Source of the DNA: Elusimicrobia bacterium GWA2_56_46
GTDB lineage: Bacteria; Elusimicrobiota; Elusimicrobia; Elusimicrobiales; UBA9959
Direction: 5' to 3'
Length of the DNA: 64,000 nucleotides
Assembly: GCA_001799575.1 (NCBI GenBank)
Contig: MGTT01000010.1
Coordinates: forward strand, 1 to 64,000
Shown here: positions 53,324 through 60,646 of the stretch, piece by piece
Numbering within the stretch: position 1 is the stretch's first letter
Layout of the letters: every line of letters begins with the position of its first letter
The notes under the pieces: model-generated
Seen by the model: the letters and a program-made list of their open reading frames with translations, nothing else
Database searches by the model: none
What the model was told of the DNA's origin: nothing
Translations under genes and position numbers: made by a program

Positions 53324-54952
53324 TTATTTATCCATATGATCCAGCATTATGCGGAGATAATTTTCCTGTGGAAAAAGGAAAAAATCCGGTATAGGAGGAT
53401 TGCCTTCCAGAGCCTCACCGTCCGGCTTGTAGCCTATACCGGTTGGAAGCCGCACACTGAATTTATCACCGTTTTTTAGCACGAACTCCTCTTCCATGCC
53501 GGAAGGCATTGTTCCGCCGCGCGACGGCAGTCCGAAAACTCTGCCCATGTCATTGTATTTAAAGATGCTTACAAACTGGTCGCAGGAGCTTACACATAAC
53601 GGCCCTGATAGAACGGCTACGTCGAACTTTTTTATTTGTATGTCCGGCTGTTTTTCAGCATTCATCATATCTGCAAGGGTACATTTATGCGGACAATCAT
53701 ATGAATATTGGTAGCGGAAAGATTCTTTAGCGTTCTTATTATTTTCCATATCCTTCGCGAGAAATTCTTTTACAGGGCCTAAATTTTCCGTAGCTTTATC
53801 AAAAATATTCACATCCCCGCGCATGCGGGGCGTATAAACAAAACTGCGTGTAGCCATTCGAAACGGTTTTCTCGCGATAAACTTAAGCAATTCTTCCGGC
53901 AATCCGCCGCCTGTATTTTCTCGCACATCAATCAGCAACCTGCGCCATTTCTGTCGTGCCAGGTATTTGCGCAGTTCCGCCGCATCTATTTGTGAAAGCT
54001 GGTGTTCAGCCGGATAATTAGAGTGAGTGTCTAACACCTGCGGCTTATAGGAAAGGAACGCCGTCCTATTCCAAAGGCGCATCACGGGAAAATAGTAATA
54101 AAAAGAAAAATACCGCAATAAGATCGTCTTACTGACCGGGTCCTTGTAAACGCAATAATTTAATCCGGCAAAATCAAATTTAAATTCCTTGTAATCGCCG
54201 TCATTTTCCATATTTATGCCGCATGGCGATGATTGTTCGACGTCGGGCTTCGGCCGTTTTCTCCATTCAAGCGAAACCTGGACCGTTGTTTGCGCCTCTA
54301 AGTCATAAAATGACATCTCAACCGGCTTGGTAGAGGGCAACGGCACATCTTCGGCATCGCGGCGTGTAAGCCATTTCACTGTTTCAAATTTAAGCAGTTC
54401 GGGCGAATTACTATCGTGCCATTGCAGATATTCGTATTGCAGCGCAGGTAAATCTTTGTCGTTATACTTAATAAGTTCAAATCCCCGTTTTACCTGTGGG
54501 ATTTTGCTCTGTATCACCACTGCGCGCGGGTTATGAATAGCCGAGCCTGCCAGCGCGAGCTTAAATGGGAGTGATAAACTATCATCCTGCGGCTTAAGCT
54601 TATCCGGGACGTTAATGGCAGAATGCGTGTTATGCATGGAGTTTTTGAGAGCAACTAAAGCATAATAAACATCTTCTTTTGTCCGCGCGGATACAAAAAG
54701 CTTTTTAGCGCGTTCCAGTTCGCTGTCCCATGTTGTATCCAGCCTTTTAAAACCTTTTTGAGAAATTATTCCGTTATCGCGGATAACCTGAGCATACGAG
54801 TCGAAGAGTGCGGCCCTGGCATCTGCAACACCTAAAAAGATATCGGCTTCGTCCGCCCATAGAACGGAATGGGGTACCGCAATAACACTTAGCATGAGCA
54901 TAATACGGAATGCCGCATTGAATTTTGTTTCGATTGTGTTGCGATTCTTCAT
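53324..54952 (-). CDS. S41-family peptidase-like secreted protein
   Basis: This protein of about 542 residues has a signal peptide (FRIMLMLSVIAVPHSVLWA) and a C-terminal S41/tail-specific protease domain: LLIDVRENTGGGLPEELLKF, then the nucleophile region VAVLSGPLCVSSCDQF. The classic Ser-Lys pair (Lys about 25 residues on, in TFGKG) is not there; instead GLPSRGGTMPSG is present, as in S41B-type members that use another catalytic arrangement. A PDZ domain is not obvious. It lies 7 nt after the Fic gene; the alternative start at 54967 overlaps that gene. It looks less GC-rich than the core genes. Confidence 0.82.
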   Translation of the reverse strand: MKNRNTIETKFNAAFRIMLMLSVIAVPHSVLWADEADIFLGVADARAALFDSYAQVIRDNGIISQKGFKRLDTTWDSELERAKKLFVSARTKEDVYYALVALKNSMHNTHSAINVPDKLKPQDDSLSLPFKLALAGSAIHNPRAVVIQSKIPQVKRGFELIKYNDKDLPALQYEYLQWHDSNSPELLKFETVKWLTRRDAEDVPLPSTKPVEMSFYDLEAQTTVQVSLEWRKRPKPDVEQSSPCGINMENDGDYKEFKFDFAGLNYCVYKDPVSKTILLRYFSFYYYFPVMRLWNRTAFLSYKPQVLDTHSNYPAEHQLSQIDAAELRKYLARQKWRRLLIDVRENTGGGLPEELLKFIARKPFRMATRSFVYTPRMRGDVNIFDKATENLGPVKEFLAKDMENNKNAKESFRYQYSYDCPHKCTLADMMNAEKQPDIQIKKFDVAVLSGPLCVSSCDQFVSIFKYNDMGRVFGLPSRGGTMPSGMEEEFVLKNGDKFSVRLPTGIGYKPDGEALEGNPPIPDFFLFPQENYLRIMLDHMDK

Positions 54953-54959
54953 AGTGAAA

Positions 54960-55961
54960 TCAAACACCGTATTTTCCGGTTTTATAGCCGCCGGAGCGTT
55001 TTACTAGGTCAGCGTCCAGTAAAGGTTTCAAAATAAAATGCGCGCCGGGTTTCGTTACTTTCAGCGTGGACATTATTTCCTGTATGCCGCGGGGGGCTTC
55101 TTTCAGGAGGCCCAGCAGTCGCTCCTGATTCTTGGTTATTGAAATACCTTTGCCGCCTGTAAGCGCGCGGACGGAGTCTATACGCTTCCATGTACGCTCA
55201 AGGGCTTCAAGCACTGTCTCCGCCGAGTATTCCACCCAGCCGGAAATATCTCCCCCCTGCGTCTGAACGTTGTTCAAAGCCCGATAATAGGCCATCCTGT
55301 CTTCAAGAAAAACCTCATCTACCGCGAATATGTGGTTGGCATCAAACTGCTTGCGATAAAGTTCCCAGGTTGCAAGCGCACGGCCTACGCGGCCGTTGCC
55401 GTCGCCAAAAGGGTGGATATACTCAAATTGATAATGCAGGATGGCGGAACTTATCAGCGCGGGCCAATCCTTACCGGTGCCATTAAGCCATTCGCATAAT
55501 TCCTCGGTTAAATACGGGACAGAAGCAGGCGGAGGCGGCGTGTGGTTGCCGACAAAAACCTTATAATCCCGGAAAGCACCCACAGGCCCCCGATCCAGCG
55601 CATTTTTTTTACCTATAATAGCATGGAGCTTCAGAATTTGAGGCACCTTTATGGCCGCAATATCGGAGTTTTTTCCAATAAACCGCAGGATCTCGAAATA
55701 GTTCAGGATTTCCTGCACCGCACGCGGACTGGCCCCCGGCACGGTGCCGCCATCTGCCAGAGTTTTTACTTCATGGAGCGTCAGGGGATTGCCTTCTATG
55801 GCGGTAGAGCCATGCGTCTGCCTGGCCAAGGCCTCACGCTGCATATCGGGCAGCCAGCTAACGCCTATAACGGCTCCTTGTATCTTGGACTTGAGCTCGG
55901 CAGCCTGCTCGATTACCTTGAGAAGGTGCTGGGTTGGGCTGAATTTAGGGTTAAAAGCCAT
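54960..55961 (-). CDS. Fic-family protein with inhibitory motif and winged-helix tail
   Basis: This 333-residue protein has the Fic core motif HPFGDGNGRVGRAL, with the catalytic His and the phosphate-binding loop complete. The N-terminal inhibitory helix carries STAIEGN, matching (S/T)xxxE(G/N), so it is a class II, self-inhibited AMP-transferase. A C-terminal winged helix (about 275-333) is probably DNA-binding and may autoregulate. TATACT lies 6 nt before the ATG with no Shine-Dalgarno. The three ACTTTAC repeats just upstream are candidate operators. Confidence 0.92.
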   Translation of the reverse strand: MAFNPKFSPTQHLLKVIEQAAELKSKIQGAVIGVSWLPDMQREALARQTHGSTAIEGNPLTLHEVKTLADGGTVPGASPRAVQEILNYFEILRFIGKNSDIAAIKVPQILKLHAIIGKKNALDRGPVGAFRDYKVFVGNHTPPPPASVPYLTEELCEWLNGTGKDWPALISSAILHYQFEYIHPFGDGNGRVGRALATWELYRKQFDANHIFAVDEVFLEDRMAYYRALNNVQTQGGDISGWVEYSAETVLEALERTWKRIDSVRALTGGKGISITKNQERLLGLLKEAPRGIQEIMSTLKVTKPGAHFILKPLLDADLVKRSGGYKTGKYGV

Positions 55962-55967
55962 AAACAC

Positions 55968-55973
55968 AGTATA
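55968..55973 (-). promoter_or_regulatory. -10-like box TATACT, 6 nt before ATG (leaderless candidate)
   Basis: TATACT-GTGTTT-ATG on the minus strand precedes the Fic gene; TTACTT lies 17 nt upstream of the box inside the ACTTTAC repeats. Confidence 0.55.
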
Positions 55974-55979
55974 GTAGAT

Positions 55980-56011
55980 AGTAAAGTATAAGTAAAGTAA
56001 TACGTAAAGTC
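55980..56011 (-). promoter_or_regulatory. Three phased ACTTTAC repeats upstream of the Fic gene
   Basis: On the minus strand ACTTTAC occurs three times with a period of 11-12 bp (ACTTTACGTATT, ACTTTACTTAT, ACTTTAC), so all copies face the same side of the helix. They overlap the -35 region. Related ACTTTACTT sites occur near 13949 and 57008. Confidence 0.5.
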
Positions 56012-56067
56012 CCCTATGGGCGGGTAAATGTACGCTGTATCATAACAAAGCCAACCAGCCCGGAGTT

Positions 56068-56451
56068 TTATTTTGTTTTCAGGGCGGCGCGGAGGGAGGT
56101 GAAAAGGCGGAGATAGTCTTTCAGGCGGCCGTAAATATCTTCCGCTAATTTTTCGTTGTAGGTGTGGACGGAAAGATTTCTGTCTTCCAGCATTTTCAGC
56201 CACGAAGGATCGTCGGCGATGAGACCGAGGCTGAAGCCCTGCTCGAAACAATCCCTTGGGGAACGGCAGACTATGCCCTTGCCGCCCAAAAAATCTTTCA
56301 GGCATTTCCAGGCAAGTTCAAATGTAAGTTCAAAACGTTTGATGGCCGAGTCGCGGTTGGCCACGGTGGCGGGGGCGGTCAAGATCTCGGACAGGCGTTC
56401 CAGGGACTGGCCGAAAGAATTCAGTTTCTCACCGTCATAAAAGTTTTGCAT
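56068..56451 (-). CDS. HEPN-type nucleotidyltransferase substrate-binding protein (HI0074-like)
   Basis: This 127-residue all-helical protein has the family features FELTFELAWKCLKDFL, SPRDCFEQGFSLGLI and DRNLSVHTYNEKLAEDIY (the R-N-x3-H-x-Y segment). With the nucleotidyltransferase encoded just before it, it forms a MNT/HEPN two-component module, known in several cases as a toxin-antitoxin system. The genes overlap by 17 nt. A fragment of a second copy is present at 59122-59179. Confidence 0.9.
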   Translation of the reverse strand: MQNFYDGEKLNSFGQSLERLSEILTAPATVANRDSAIKRFELTFELAWKCLKDFLGGKGIVCRSPRDCFEQGFSLGLIADDPSWLKMLEDRNLSVHTYNEKLAEDIYGRLKDYLRLFTSLRAALKTK

Positions 56452-56725
56452 GGCTTAGAACCTCCCGGCGGAATCCGGCGTCGGTTTTGCTTAAATCCAC
56501 TATTTCTATTTTCCTCAGCGTCGGAATAGCATTAACCTCGTCGCGCAAGCGGAGCAGGGTCAGGTCATCCAGCGGTTCGGCGCCAAACAGCCCGATATCT
56601 ATGTCCGAAGCCGGATCCGCCGCGTCCCTGGCCTGTGAACCGAAAAGATAAATTTTAAAATTTCCCTCCGGCAGACGCCGCCGGAGAATGGCGACTGTTT
56701 CCGCGATTATTTCCTGGACGGTCAT
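56435..56725 (-). CDS. Minimal nucleotidyltransferase (MNT, HI0073-like)
   Basis: This 96-residue nucleotidyltransferase has the catalytic motif GSQARDAADPASDIDIGL and a second acidic position in KIEIVDLS. In MNT/HEPN modules the MNT protein can AMPylate and silence its HEPN partner. The ATG has TATAAT 8 nt upstream and no Shine-Dalgarno. Confidence 0.92.
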   Translation of the reverse strand: MTVQEIIAETVAILRRRLPEGNFKIYLFGSQARDAADPASDIDIGLFGAEPLDDLTLLRLRDEVNAIPTLRKIEIVDLSKTDAGFRREVLSHAKLL

Positions 56726-56733
56726 TGCATCTA

Positions 56734-56739
56734 ATTATA
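56734..56739 (-). promoter_or_regulatory. -10-like box TATAAT, 8 nt before ATG (leaderless candidate)
   Basis: TATAAT-TAGATGCA-ATG on the minus strand precedes the MNT gene; no Shine-Dalgarno is present. Confidence 0.55.
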
Positions 56740-56759
56740 ACAAAAAATTCCGGATCAAA

Positions 56760-57052
56760 AGGGCGGGGCGCGGACTTTTCAGCTTTGATGGGCGGGCATG
56801 GTAAAAAAAGGCTGCCCGTCGCCACCCCTCCCAAACTATCGGGGCCGACCCTCCATCCTCACTTTCCCGGGTTATGTTCCTCCGGCTAAATTCCCGGTGT
56901 TTCCTGTTTAAAAATATAATATCTTGATCCCGCCCGGACGACAAAATAACGAGAATTTGGCCATAAAACCGGGATATGTGTTTAATTGGAAGCGGCTTTT
57001 TTGTAATACTTTACTTGTTTAAACGTATTAACTACAGGAACAAGAGAACATA
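56760..57052. repeat. Gap with third copy of the composite repeat
   Basis: TAAAAAAAGGCTGCCCGTCG (about 56804) resembles one arm of the structured repeat. It is followed by GGCCGACCCTCCATCCTC and by AAAAATATAATATCTTGATC (56907-56938 with CCGCCCGGA), a truncated third copy of the 66-bp repeat. ATACTTTACTTG near 57006 may belong to the sigma-factor promoter. No gene is seen. Confidence 0.65.
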
Positions 57053-57553
57053 ATGAGTTTTGAAGAGCTTTACGATAAATACTTTGGTCGGGTTTATAAC
57101 TATATCCTTTACAGGGTCATATCCCCGGATATTGCCGATGACATGGTTTCACTGGTCTTTGAAAAGATCCTGCATAAATACTCAAGCTTCGACCCGGCAA
57201 AAGCCACCATTGCAGAAGCCTGGATATTTGCTATAGCCAGGAATACACTGAATGATTATTTTAGACGCAAAAAAATACTGAACTGGCTTTCCATGTCAGG
57301 TATGGAAGACCACATCGAATCCGGAGAATCACTGGAAACCGACGCTGAAAAGCATGAAGTAACCGCCAAAGTACTCAAAGCGGTTGAACAGCTTTCAAAT
57401 CCGGAACGGGAAATAATAGCCTTGAAGTTCACTATGGATATGACAAACCGCGCCATAGCCGGGGAAATGGGCCTGAGCGAAAGCAATGTGGGCGTAATCT
57501 TATTCAGGGCTATGCGAAAAATTAAAGAGTTGATGGAGCCGGAGATTTTATGA
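57053..57553 (+). CDS. ECF-type RNA polymerase sigma factor
   Basis: This 166-residue sigma factor has region 2 (LYDKYFGRVYNYILYRV, DIADDMVSLVFEKIL, AWIFAIARNTLNDYFRRKK) and region 4 (LSNPEREIIALKFTMDMTN, IAGEMGLSESNVGVILFRA). It would direct polymerase to a small regulon, probably including its own operon. It overlaps the next gene by 4 nt. AGGAA is upstream of the ATG at a slightly long distance. Confidence 0.95.
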   Translation: MSFEELYDKYFGRVYNYILYRVISPDIADDMVSLVFEKILHKYSSFDPAKATIAEAWIFAIARNTLNDYFRRKKILNWLSMSGMEDHIESGESLETDAEKHEVTAKVLKAVEQLSNPEREIIALKFTMDMTNRAIAGEMGLSESNVGVILFRAMRKIKELMEPEIL

Positions 57554-57885
57554 CTGATTTTAAAGAGGAAAATTTTGGCGAACACAATCGCTTGGCCGTT
57601 ATACTGAGGGCAACCGATTTCAGCAGCAAAAGTAAAATAAAAATTTCGCTAAAAAACCGGCTTTTAAGTAAAGCTGCAAATGAGGAAAAGCGGTCTTTCA
57701 CTATATGGGCATGGCTTCTCCCTGCGGCAGCGGTCACCCTGGCCGCGTTGATGCTAACGGTCAATATAAACCATAAGGAAGTTGAACAATCGCCATATTA
57801 TCAGGCGCCTGACGCTGATTATAATATTTACGGTAATTGCGGCAGACAGGGACTTGAGGACTATTTGTCCGCCCCACGCTTCTAA
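57550..57885 (+). CDS. Putative anti-sigma factor (single-pass membrane protein)
   Basis: This 111-residue protein has a cytoplasmic N-terminus of about 48 residues, a membrane segment (IWAWLLPAAAVTLAALML) and a short outer part. It overlaps the sigma-factor gene by 4 nt, the usual place for an anti-sigma factor. There is no zinc-binding HxxxCxxC motif, so it would be of a non-ZAS type. The assignment rests on position and topology rather than on similarity. Confidence 0.65.
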   Translation: MTDFKEENFGEHNRLAVILRATDFSSKSKIKISLKNRLLSKAANEEKRSFTIWAWLLPAAAVTLAALMLTVNINHKEVEQSPYYQAPDADYNIYGNCGRQGLEDYLSAPRF

Positions 57886-57896
57886 AGGAGACAGTT

Positions 57897-59024
57897 ATGA
57901 AAAAGAAAATACTGATATCGGTGGTCATGGCCTGCGCGGCTCTTATTTGCTTTCTAATTTTCGGCAATATCAAAGATGATACATCTATGTCCTTCGTAAA
58001 CGACGAATTGGTAAAAGGGAAATGGCAAACCGTGGATTATGTAAAAAGTCCGGACAACTTTAATCCGGCTGTCCAGAACTGGGACGGCGATCTTTTCCTT
58101 AAAGGCCTGACTTTCCTTGACGACGGAAAGATGTTCGAATCCTGGTGGACCTGGACCAAAGGCTTTGTAATGTGTGGAAATGAAAAAACCGCATCAAAAT
58201 ATATCATTAAAAAGCTTAATGGCGCAGAATATCTGTTTATGGAATGGAAAACCAGGGACTATACTGTTTTTCACAAACCACCGTGGTATTATGTGCTAAA
58301 AAAGGGTTCATACCTGGGTGACGGCGCGGATATAATCCGTGACAATATCGATCTCCCTTTCGTCAATGATCCAGAGGCGCTTGGCAGCTGGAAATCCGTG
58401 GATTTTGTCGAAACCCCTGATAGATTTTCCCCGCGTAAAAAAAACAGGCGCGATGATCTATACTTAAAAGAACTGGTCTTTCTTGCCGCTGGTAAGACTC
58501 TTGACGGCTGGCTGACATGGACCAAAGGTATGCTCATAGCCAAAGGCAACAAGACTGCAAGTAAATATGCGATTAAAGATATTGCCGGCAGTAAATATAT
58601 GTTCCTTGAATGGAAGAGCGGGGATTACACTATAAGGCACCGGAAACCGAATTATTATGTCCTCAAAAAAGTCTCCGATATAAGAACCGATAATATAAAT
58701 CTACCCTTCCAGAACGATCCACAGGTGGTTGGTATCTGGAAAAGTAAGGATTTTGTGGAAAAACCGGAAGATTTCGGCCCAACCACCAGGACCTGGGCCA
58801 GAGACTTATATCTGAAAGAAATGATCTTCCAGGCCGGCGGCAAAGGCGGCAATCCGTGGTGGACTTGGACCAAAGGTGTTGTTATGAACAGCGGCGATAA
58901 GACCGCCAGCGCCTACATCATCAAGGATATAGGCAGCGCGAAATATATGTTCCTTGAGTGGAAAAGCGGCGACTACATCTTCCGGGGGGCCAAGCCGTAT
59001 TACTATGTGCTCAAAAAGCAATAA
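57897..59024 (+). CDS. Secreted or membrane-anchored protein with three tandem domains of about 110 residues
   Basis: The 375 residues have an N-terminal hydrophobic segment (ILISVVMACAALICFLIFG) and three repeats, each running from FVNDP/FQNDP through GxWKSxDFVExPxxF, LYLKEL and WTWTKG to TASKYxIK, YMFLEWKSGDY and YYVLKK. Repeats 2 and 3 are most alike. Similar single units occur in some Bacillus proteins next to regulators; the function is unknown to me. AAAGGAG precedes the ATG. Position after the sigma/anti-sigma pair suggests it is the effector of that regulon. Confidence 0.8.
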   Translation: MKKKILISVVMACAALICFLIFGNIKDDTSMSFVNDELVKGKWQTVDYVKSPDNFNPAVQNWDGDLFLKGLTFLDDGKMFESWWTWTKGFVMCGNEKTASKYIIKKLNGAEYLFMEWKTRDYTVFHKPPWYYVLKKGSYLGDGADIIRDNIDLPFVNDPEALGSWKSVDFVETPDRFSPRKKNRRDDLYLKELVFLAAGKTLDGWLTWTKGMLIAKGNKTASKYAIKDIAGSKYMFLEWKSGDYTIRHRKPNYYVLKKVSDIRTDNINLPFQNDPQVVGIWKSKDFVEKPEDFGPTTRTWARDLYLKEMIFQAGGKGGNPWWTWTKGVVMNSGDKTASAYIIKDIGSAKYMFLEWKSGDYIFRGAKPYYYVLKKQ

Positions 59025-59121
59025 AACCAAGGCGACAACGTATGAATAAGAAAATAGCGGTAATAATTTTGGTGTTAATACCCCCGGTTCTTTAGCCAAA
59101 GCCGACCGGCCCGGCGTTACA

Positions 59122-59179
59122 TTATTTTGTTTTCAGGGTGGCGCGGAGTTCGGTGAAGAGGCGGAGATAGGGCTTCAGG
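59122..59179 (-). pseudogene. Fragment of a second HEPN (HI0074-like) gene
   Basis: The minus strand encodes LKPYLRLFTELRATLKTK followed by TAA, matching the end of the gene at 56068 (LKDYLRLFTSLRAALKTK) with three substitutions; the DNA is also alike (TTATTTTGTTTTCAGGG). The rest of the gene is absent. It shows that a related MNT/HEPN module was once present here or that recombination copied this end. Confidence 0.75.
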
Positions 59180-59185
59180 ATAAAT

Positions 59186-59551
59186 TTATTTGGAGGCTTC
59201 CAGCAGGGTGATGCGGCTTTCGTGGTTCTGCAGCTTGTCATTCTGTTCCATCAGCATCTGCCCGCGTTCCATGTCTTTTCTTCTGTAGTCCCTGGCTTCG
59301 CCCGCGAAACTGTCTATCGCGCCGAGTATCCTGCTGATGTCGTCTTTTGTGGCCATGGTTTCATGGATATCGCGAATGTCGTCCTTGATATGCAATATGT
59401 CAATGGTATTGGTTTTTACTATGTCTTCCAGCCGTTTAATGTCCGACTTTAATTCCGTTTTGAGAGAGCCTATTTCAGAACGCAACCCGGTTTCGGAAAG
59501 TTTTATGTCGTTTTTGGTGGCCGGCTGGTTTTCCCATTTATTATCTGCCAT
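59186..59551 (-). CDS. Small coiled-coil protein
   Basis: This 121-residue, highly charged protein is predicted to be a long coiled coil (GSLKTELKSDIKRLEDIVKT, NTIDILHIKDDIRDIHETMA) ending NHESRITLLEASK. Similar small proteins are common in bacterial accessory regions, but no function can be given. GGGGGAAAG lies upstream of the ATG. There is no membrane segment. Confidence 0.7.
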   Translation of the reverse strand: MADNKWENQPATKNDIKLSETGLRSEIGSLKTELKSDIKRLEDIVKTNTIDILHIKDDIRDIHETMATKDDISRILGAIDSFAGEARDYRRKDMERGQMLMEQNDKLQNHESRITLLEASK

Positions 59552-59656
59552 AATTTCTTTCCCCCACTCTCTTCTTCCATAATTTTACAAGATTTCAGTT
59601 AACCGCGTAAGGGCCGAAAGGCCCATCTGGGATAGAGCGCATACGTGCGCGAGGCG

Positions 59657-60313
59657 TTATCTTTCTGCTATGCCGGTTCCCAGGGCTTTGTGGAGGTTTG
59701 AGAGGAGGCGGTAGCAGGCCGCTATCGCCGCGTCAACGCAGGACAGCGAGAACGGGGTAAGAGTGTCGTCCTCGTTCAGCGGAACATGGTAAAGGCAGCA
59801 GTATTCGGCTACCTCAGCCCTTGCTTTCATAAGCGCCTCGTCTATCACCCGGTCGTTCGGCGCGGCGTTCATTTGTTCGGCCAGGGGTTGGAAGCGCAAT
59901 CTCGCGTATGTTTCCATGATCCGCCGTTCCGCATCGGCGGCTCCGGCCCCGGCTTTGCGCGCCTCGCCGGTCAGCGATACGGGCCTGAGAGCGGAGAGCC
60001 TTTTCTTTATCAGTTCTTTGCTGCCGGTCATGCCCGCGCAGACCATTCTGAAATCCTTGTCGGAGATGAGTTTGTCGAGCGCGTCCTTGAGTTTCGCTAT
60101 TTCTTTTTCTGTGATCTTCCCTTTGCCGAGTTGCACGTCGAAGCTTTCGCAAGTTTCTTTCAGCGTTTCTTTTTGTAAATTATACAGGTGTTCCGCCATG
60201 TTCTGGAGGGAAGTGATAAAGAACTCTTTCTGACTGGCATATGCCGCTGGGATTTCGCCGGTGAACGCCCTCAGGCTGGCAATAAGCATCAGTTGATGTT
60301 CCATCTTCGCCAT
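59657..60313 (-). CDS. Protein of unknown function, mainly helical
   Basis: This 218-residue protein has no recognised family. It is rich in predicted helices (LQNMAEHLYNLQKETLKETC, KITEKEIAKLKDALDKLISD) and has no signal peptide or membrane segment. A cluster of Cys and Tyr (AEYCCLYHVPLN) lies near residue 170. TATAAT is 5 nt before the ATG without a Shine-Dalgarno, which fits the leaderless pattern of other genes here and supports expression. Confidence 0.7.
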   Translation of the reverse strand: MAKMEHQLMLIASLRAFTGEIPAAYASQKEFFITSLQNMAEHLYNLQKETLKETCESFDVQLGKGKITEKEIAKLKDALDKLISDKDFRMVCAGMTGSKELIKKRLSALRPVSLTGEARKAGAGAADAERRIMETYARLRFQPLAEQMNAAPNDRVIDEALMKARAEVAEYCCLYHVPLNEDDTLTPFSLSCVDAAIAACYRLLSNLHKALGTGIAER

Positions 60314-60318
60314 ACCAC

Positions 60319-60324
60319 ATTATA
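60319..60324 (-). promoter_or_regulatory. -10-like box TATAAT, 5 nt before ATG (leaderless candidate)
   Basis: TATAAT-GTGGT-ATG on the minus strand precedes the helical unknown gene. Confidence 0.55.
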
Positions 60325-60366
60325 TCATTGCCGCGATCTATCGGCGGCAATCCATAAACGTTGTTT

Positions 60367-60398
60367 GGATTCCTGCCAACAGATTGCAGGAATGACAG
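60367..60398. repeat. REP-like hairpin repeat, copy 2
   Basis: ATTCCTGC and GCAGGAAT flank CAACAGATT, followed by GACAG; the stem changes relative to 31147-31178 are compensated on both arms. Confidence 0.65.
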
Positions 60399-60471
60399 AA
60401 AAATACGTGAGCTTTTGGGGTAATAAGGGATAAAGCCGGACGACCATCATGTGCGTAAGCTTAACGCGGGG

Positions 60472-60565
60472 TGCCGGGGTGAGGCCTTTTCGACCCAGCA
60501 GGCCGCCGATGGAACGCGAAAAGGCCTCACCCCGGCAGGACCCCGCTTTACTATCCTGCGGTACA
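60472..60565. repeat. Structured dispersed repeat, copy 3 (21-bp stem)
   Basis: A perfect 21-bp inverted repeat (60472-60492 and 60517-60537, starting TGCCGGGGTGAGGCC) encloses a 24-nt loop with AGCAGGCCGCCGATGG. CAGGACCCCGCTTTACTATC and CTGCGG follow directly. The stem differs from copy 2 by paired changes; the tail TCCTGC can pair with GCAGG in the loop. Confidence 0.82.
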
Positions 60566-60634
60566 ATAACCCAAAGCCCATTAGGCCACGCACCTTTGCC
60601 TGGCGTTACATTATATTTTGCGATTTAAAAAATA

Positions 60635-60640
60635 TAGAAT
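60635..60640 (+). promoter_or_regulatory. -10-like box TAGAAT, 6 nt before ATG (leaderless candidate)
   Basis: TAGAAT-TACGTT-ATG precedes the DUF2723 gene; no Shine-Dalgarno is present. Confidence 0.5.
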
Positions 60641-60646
60641 TACGTT

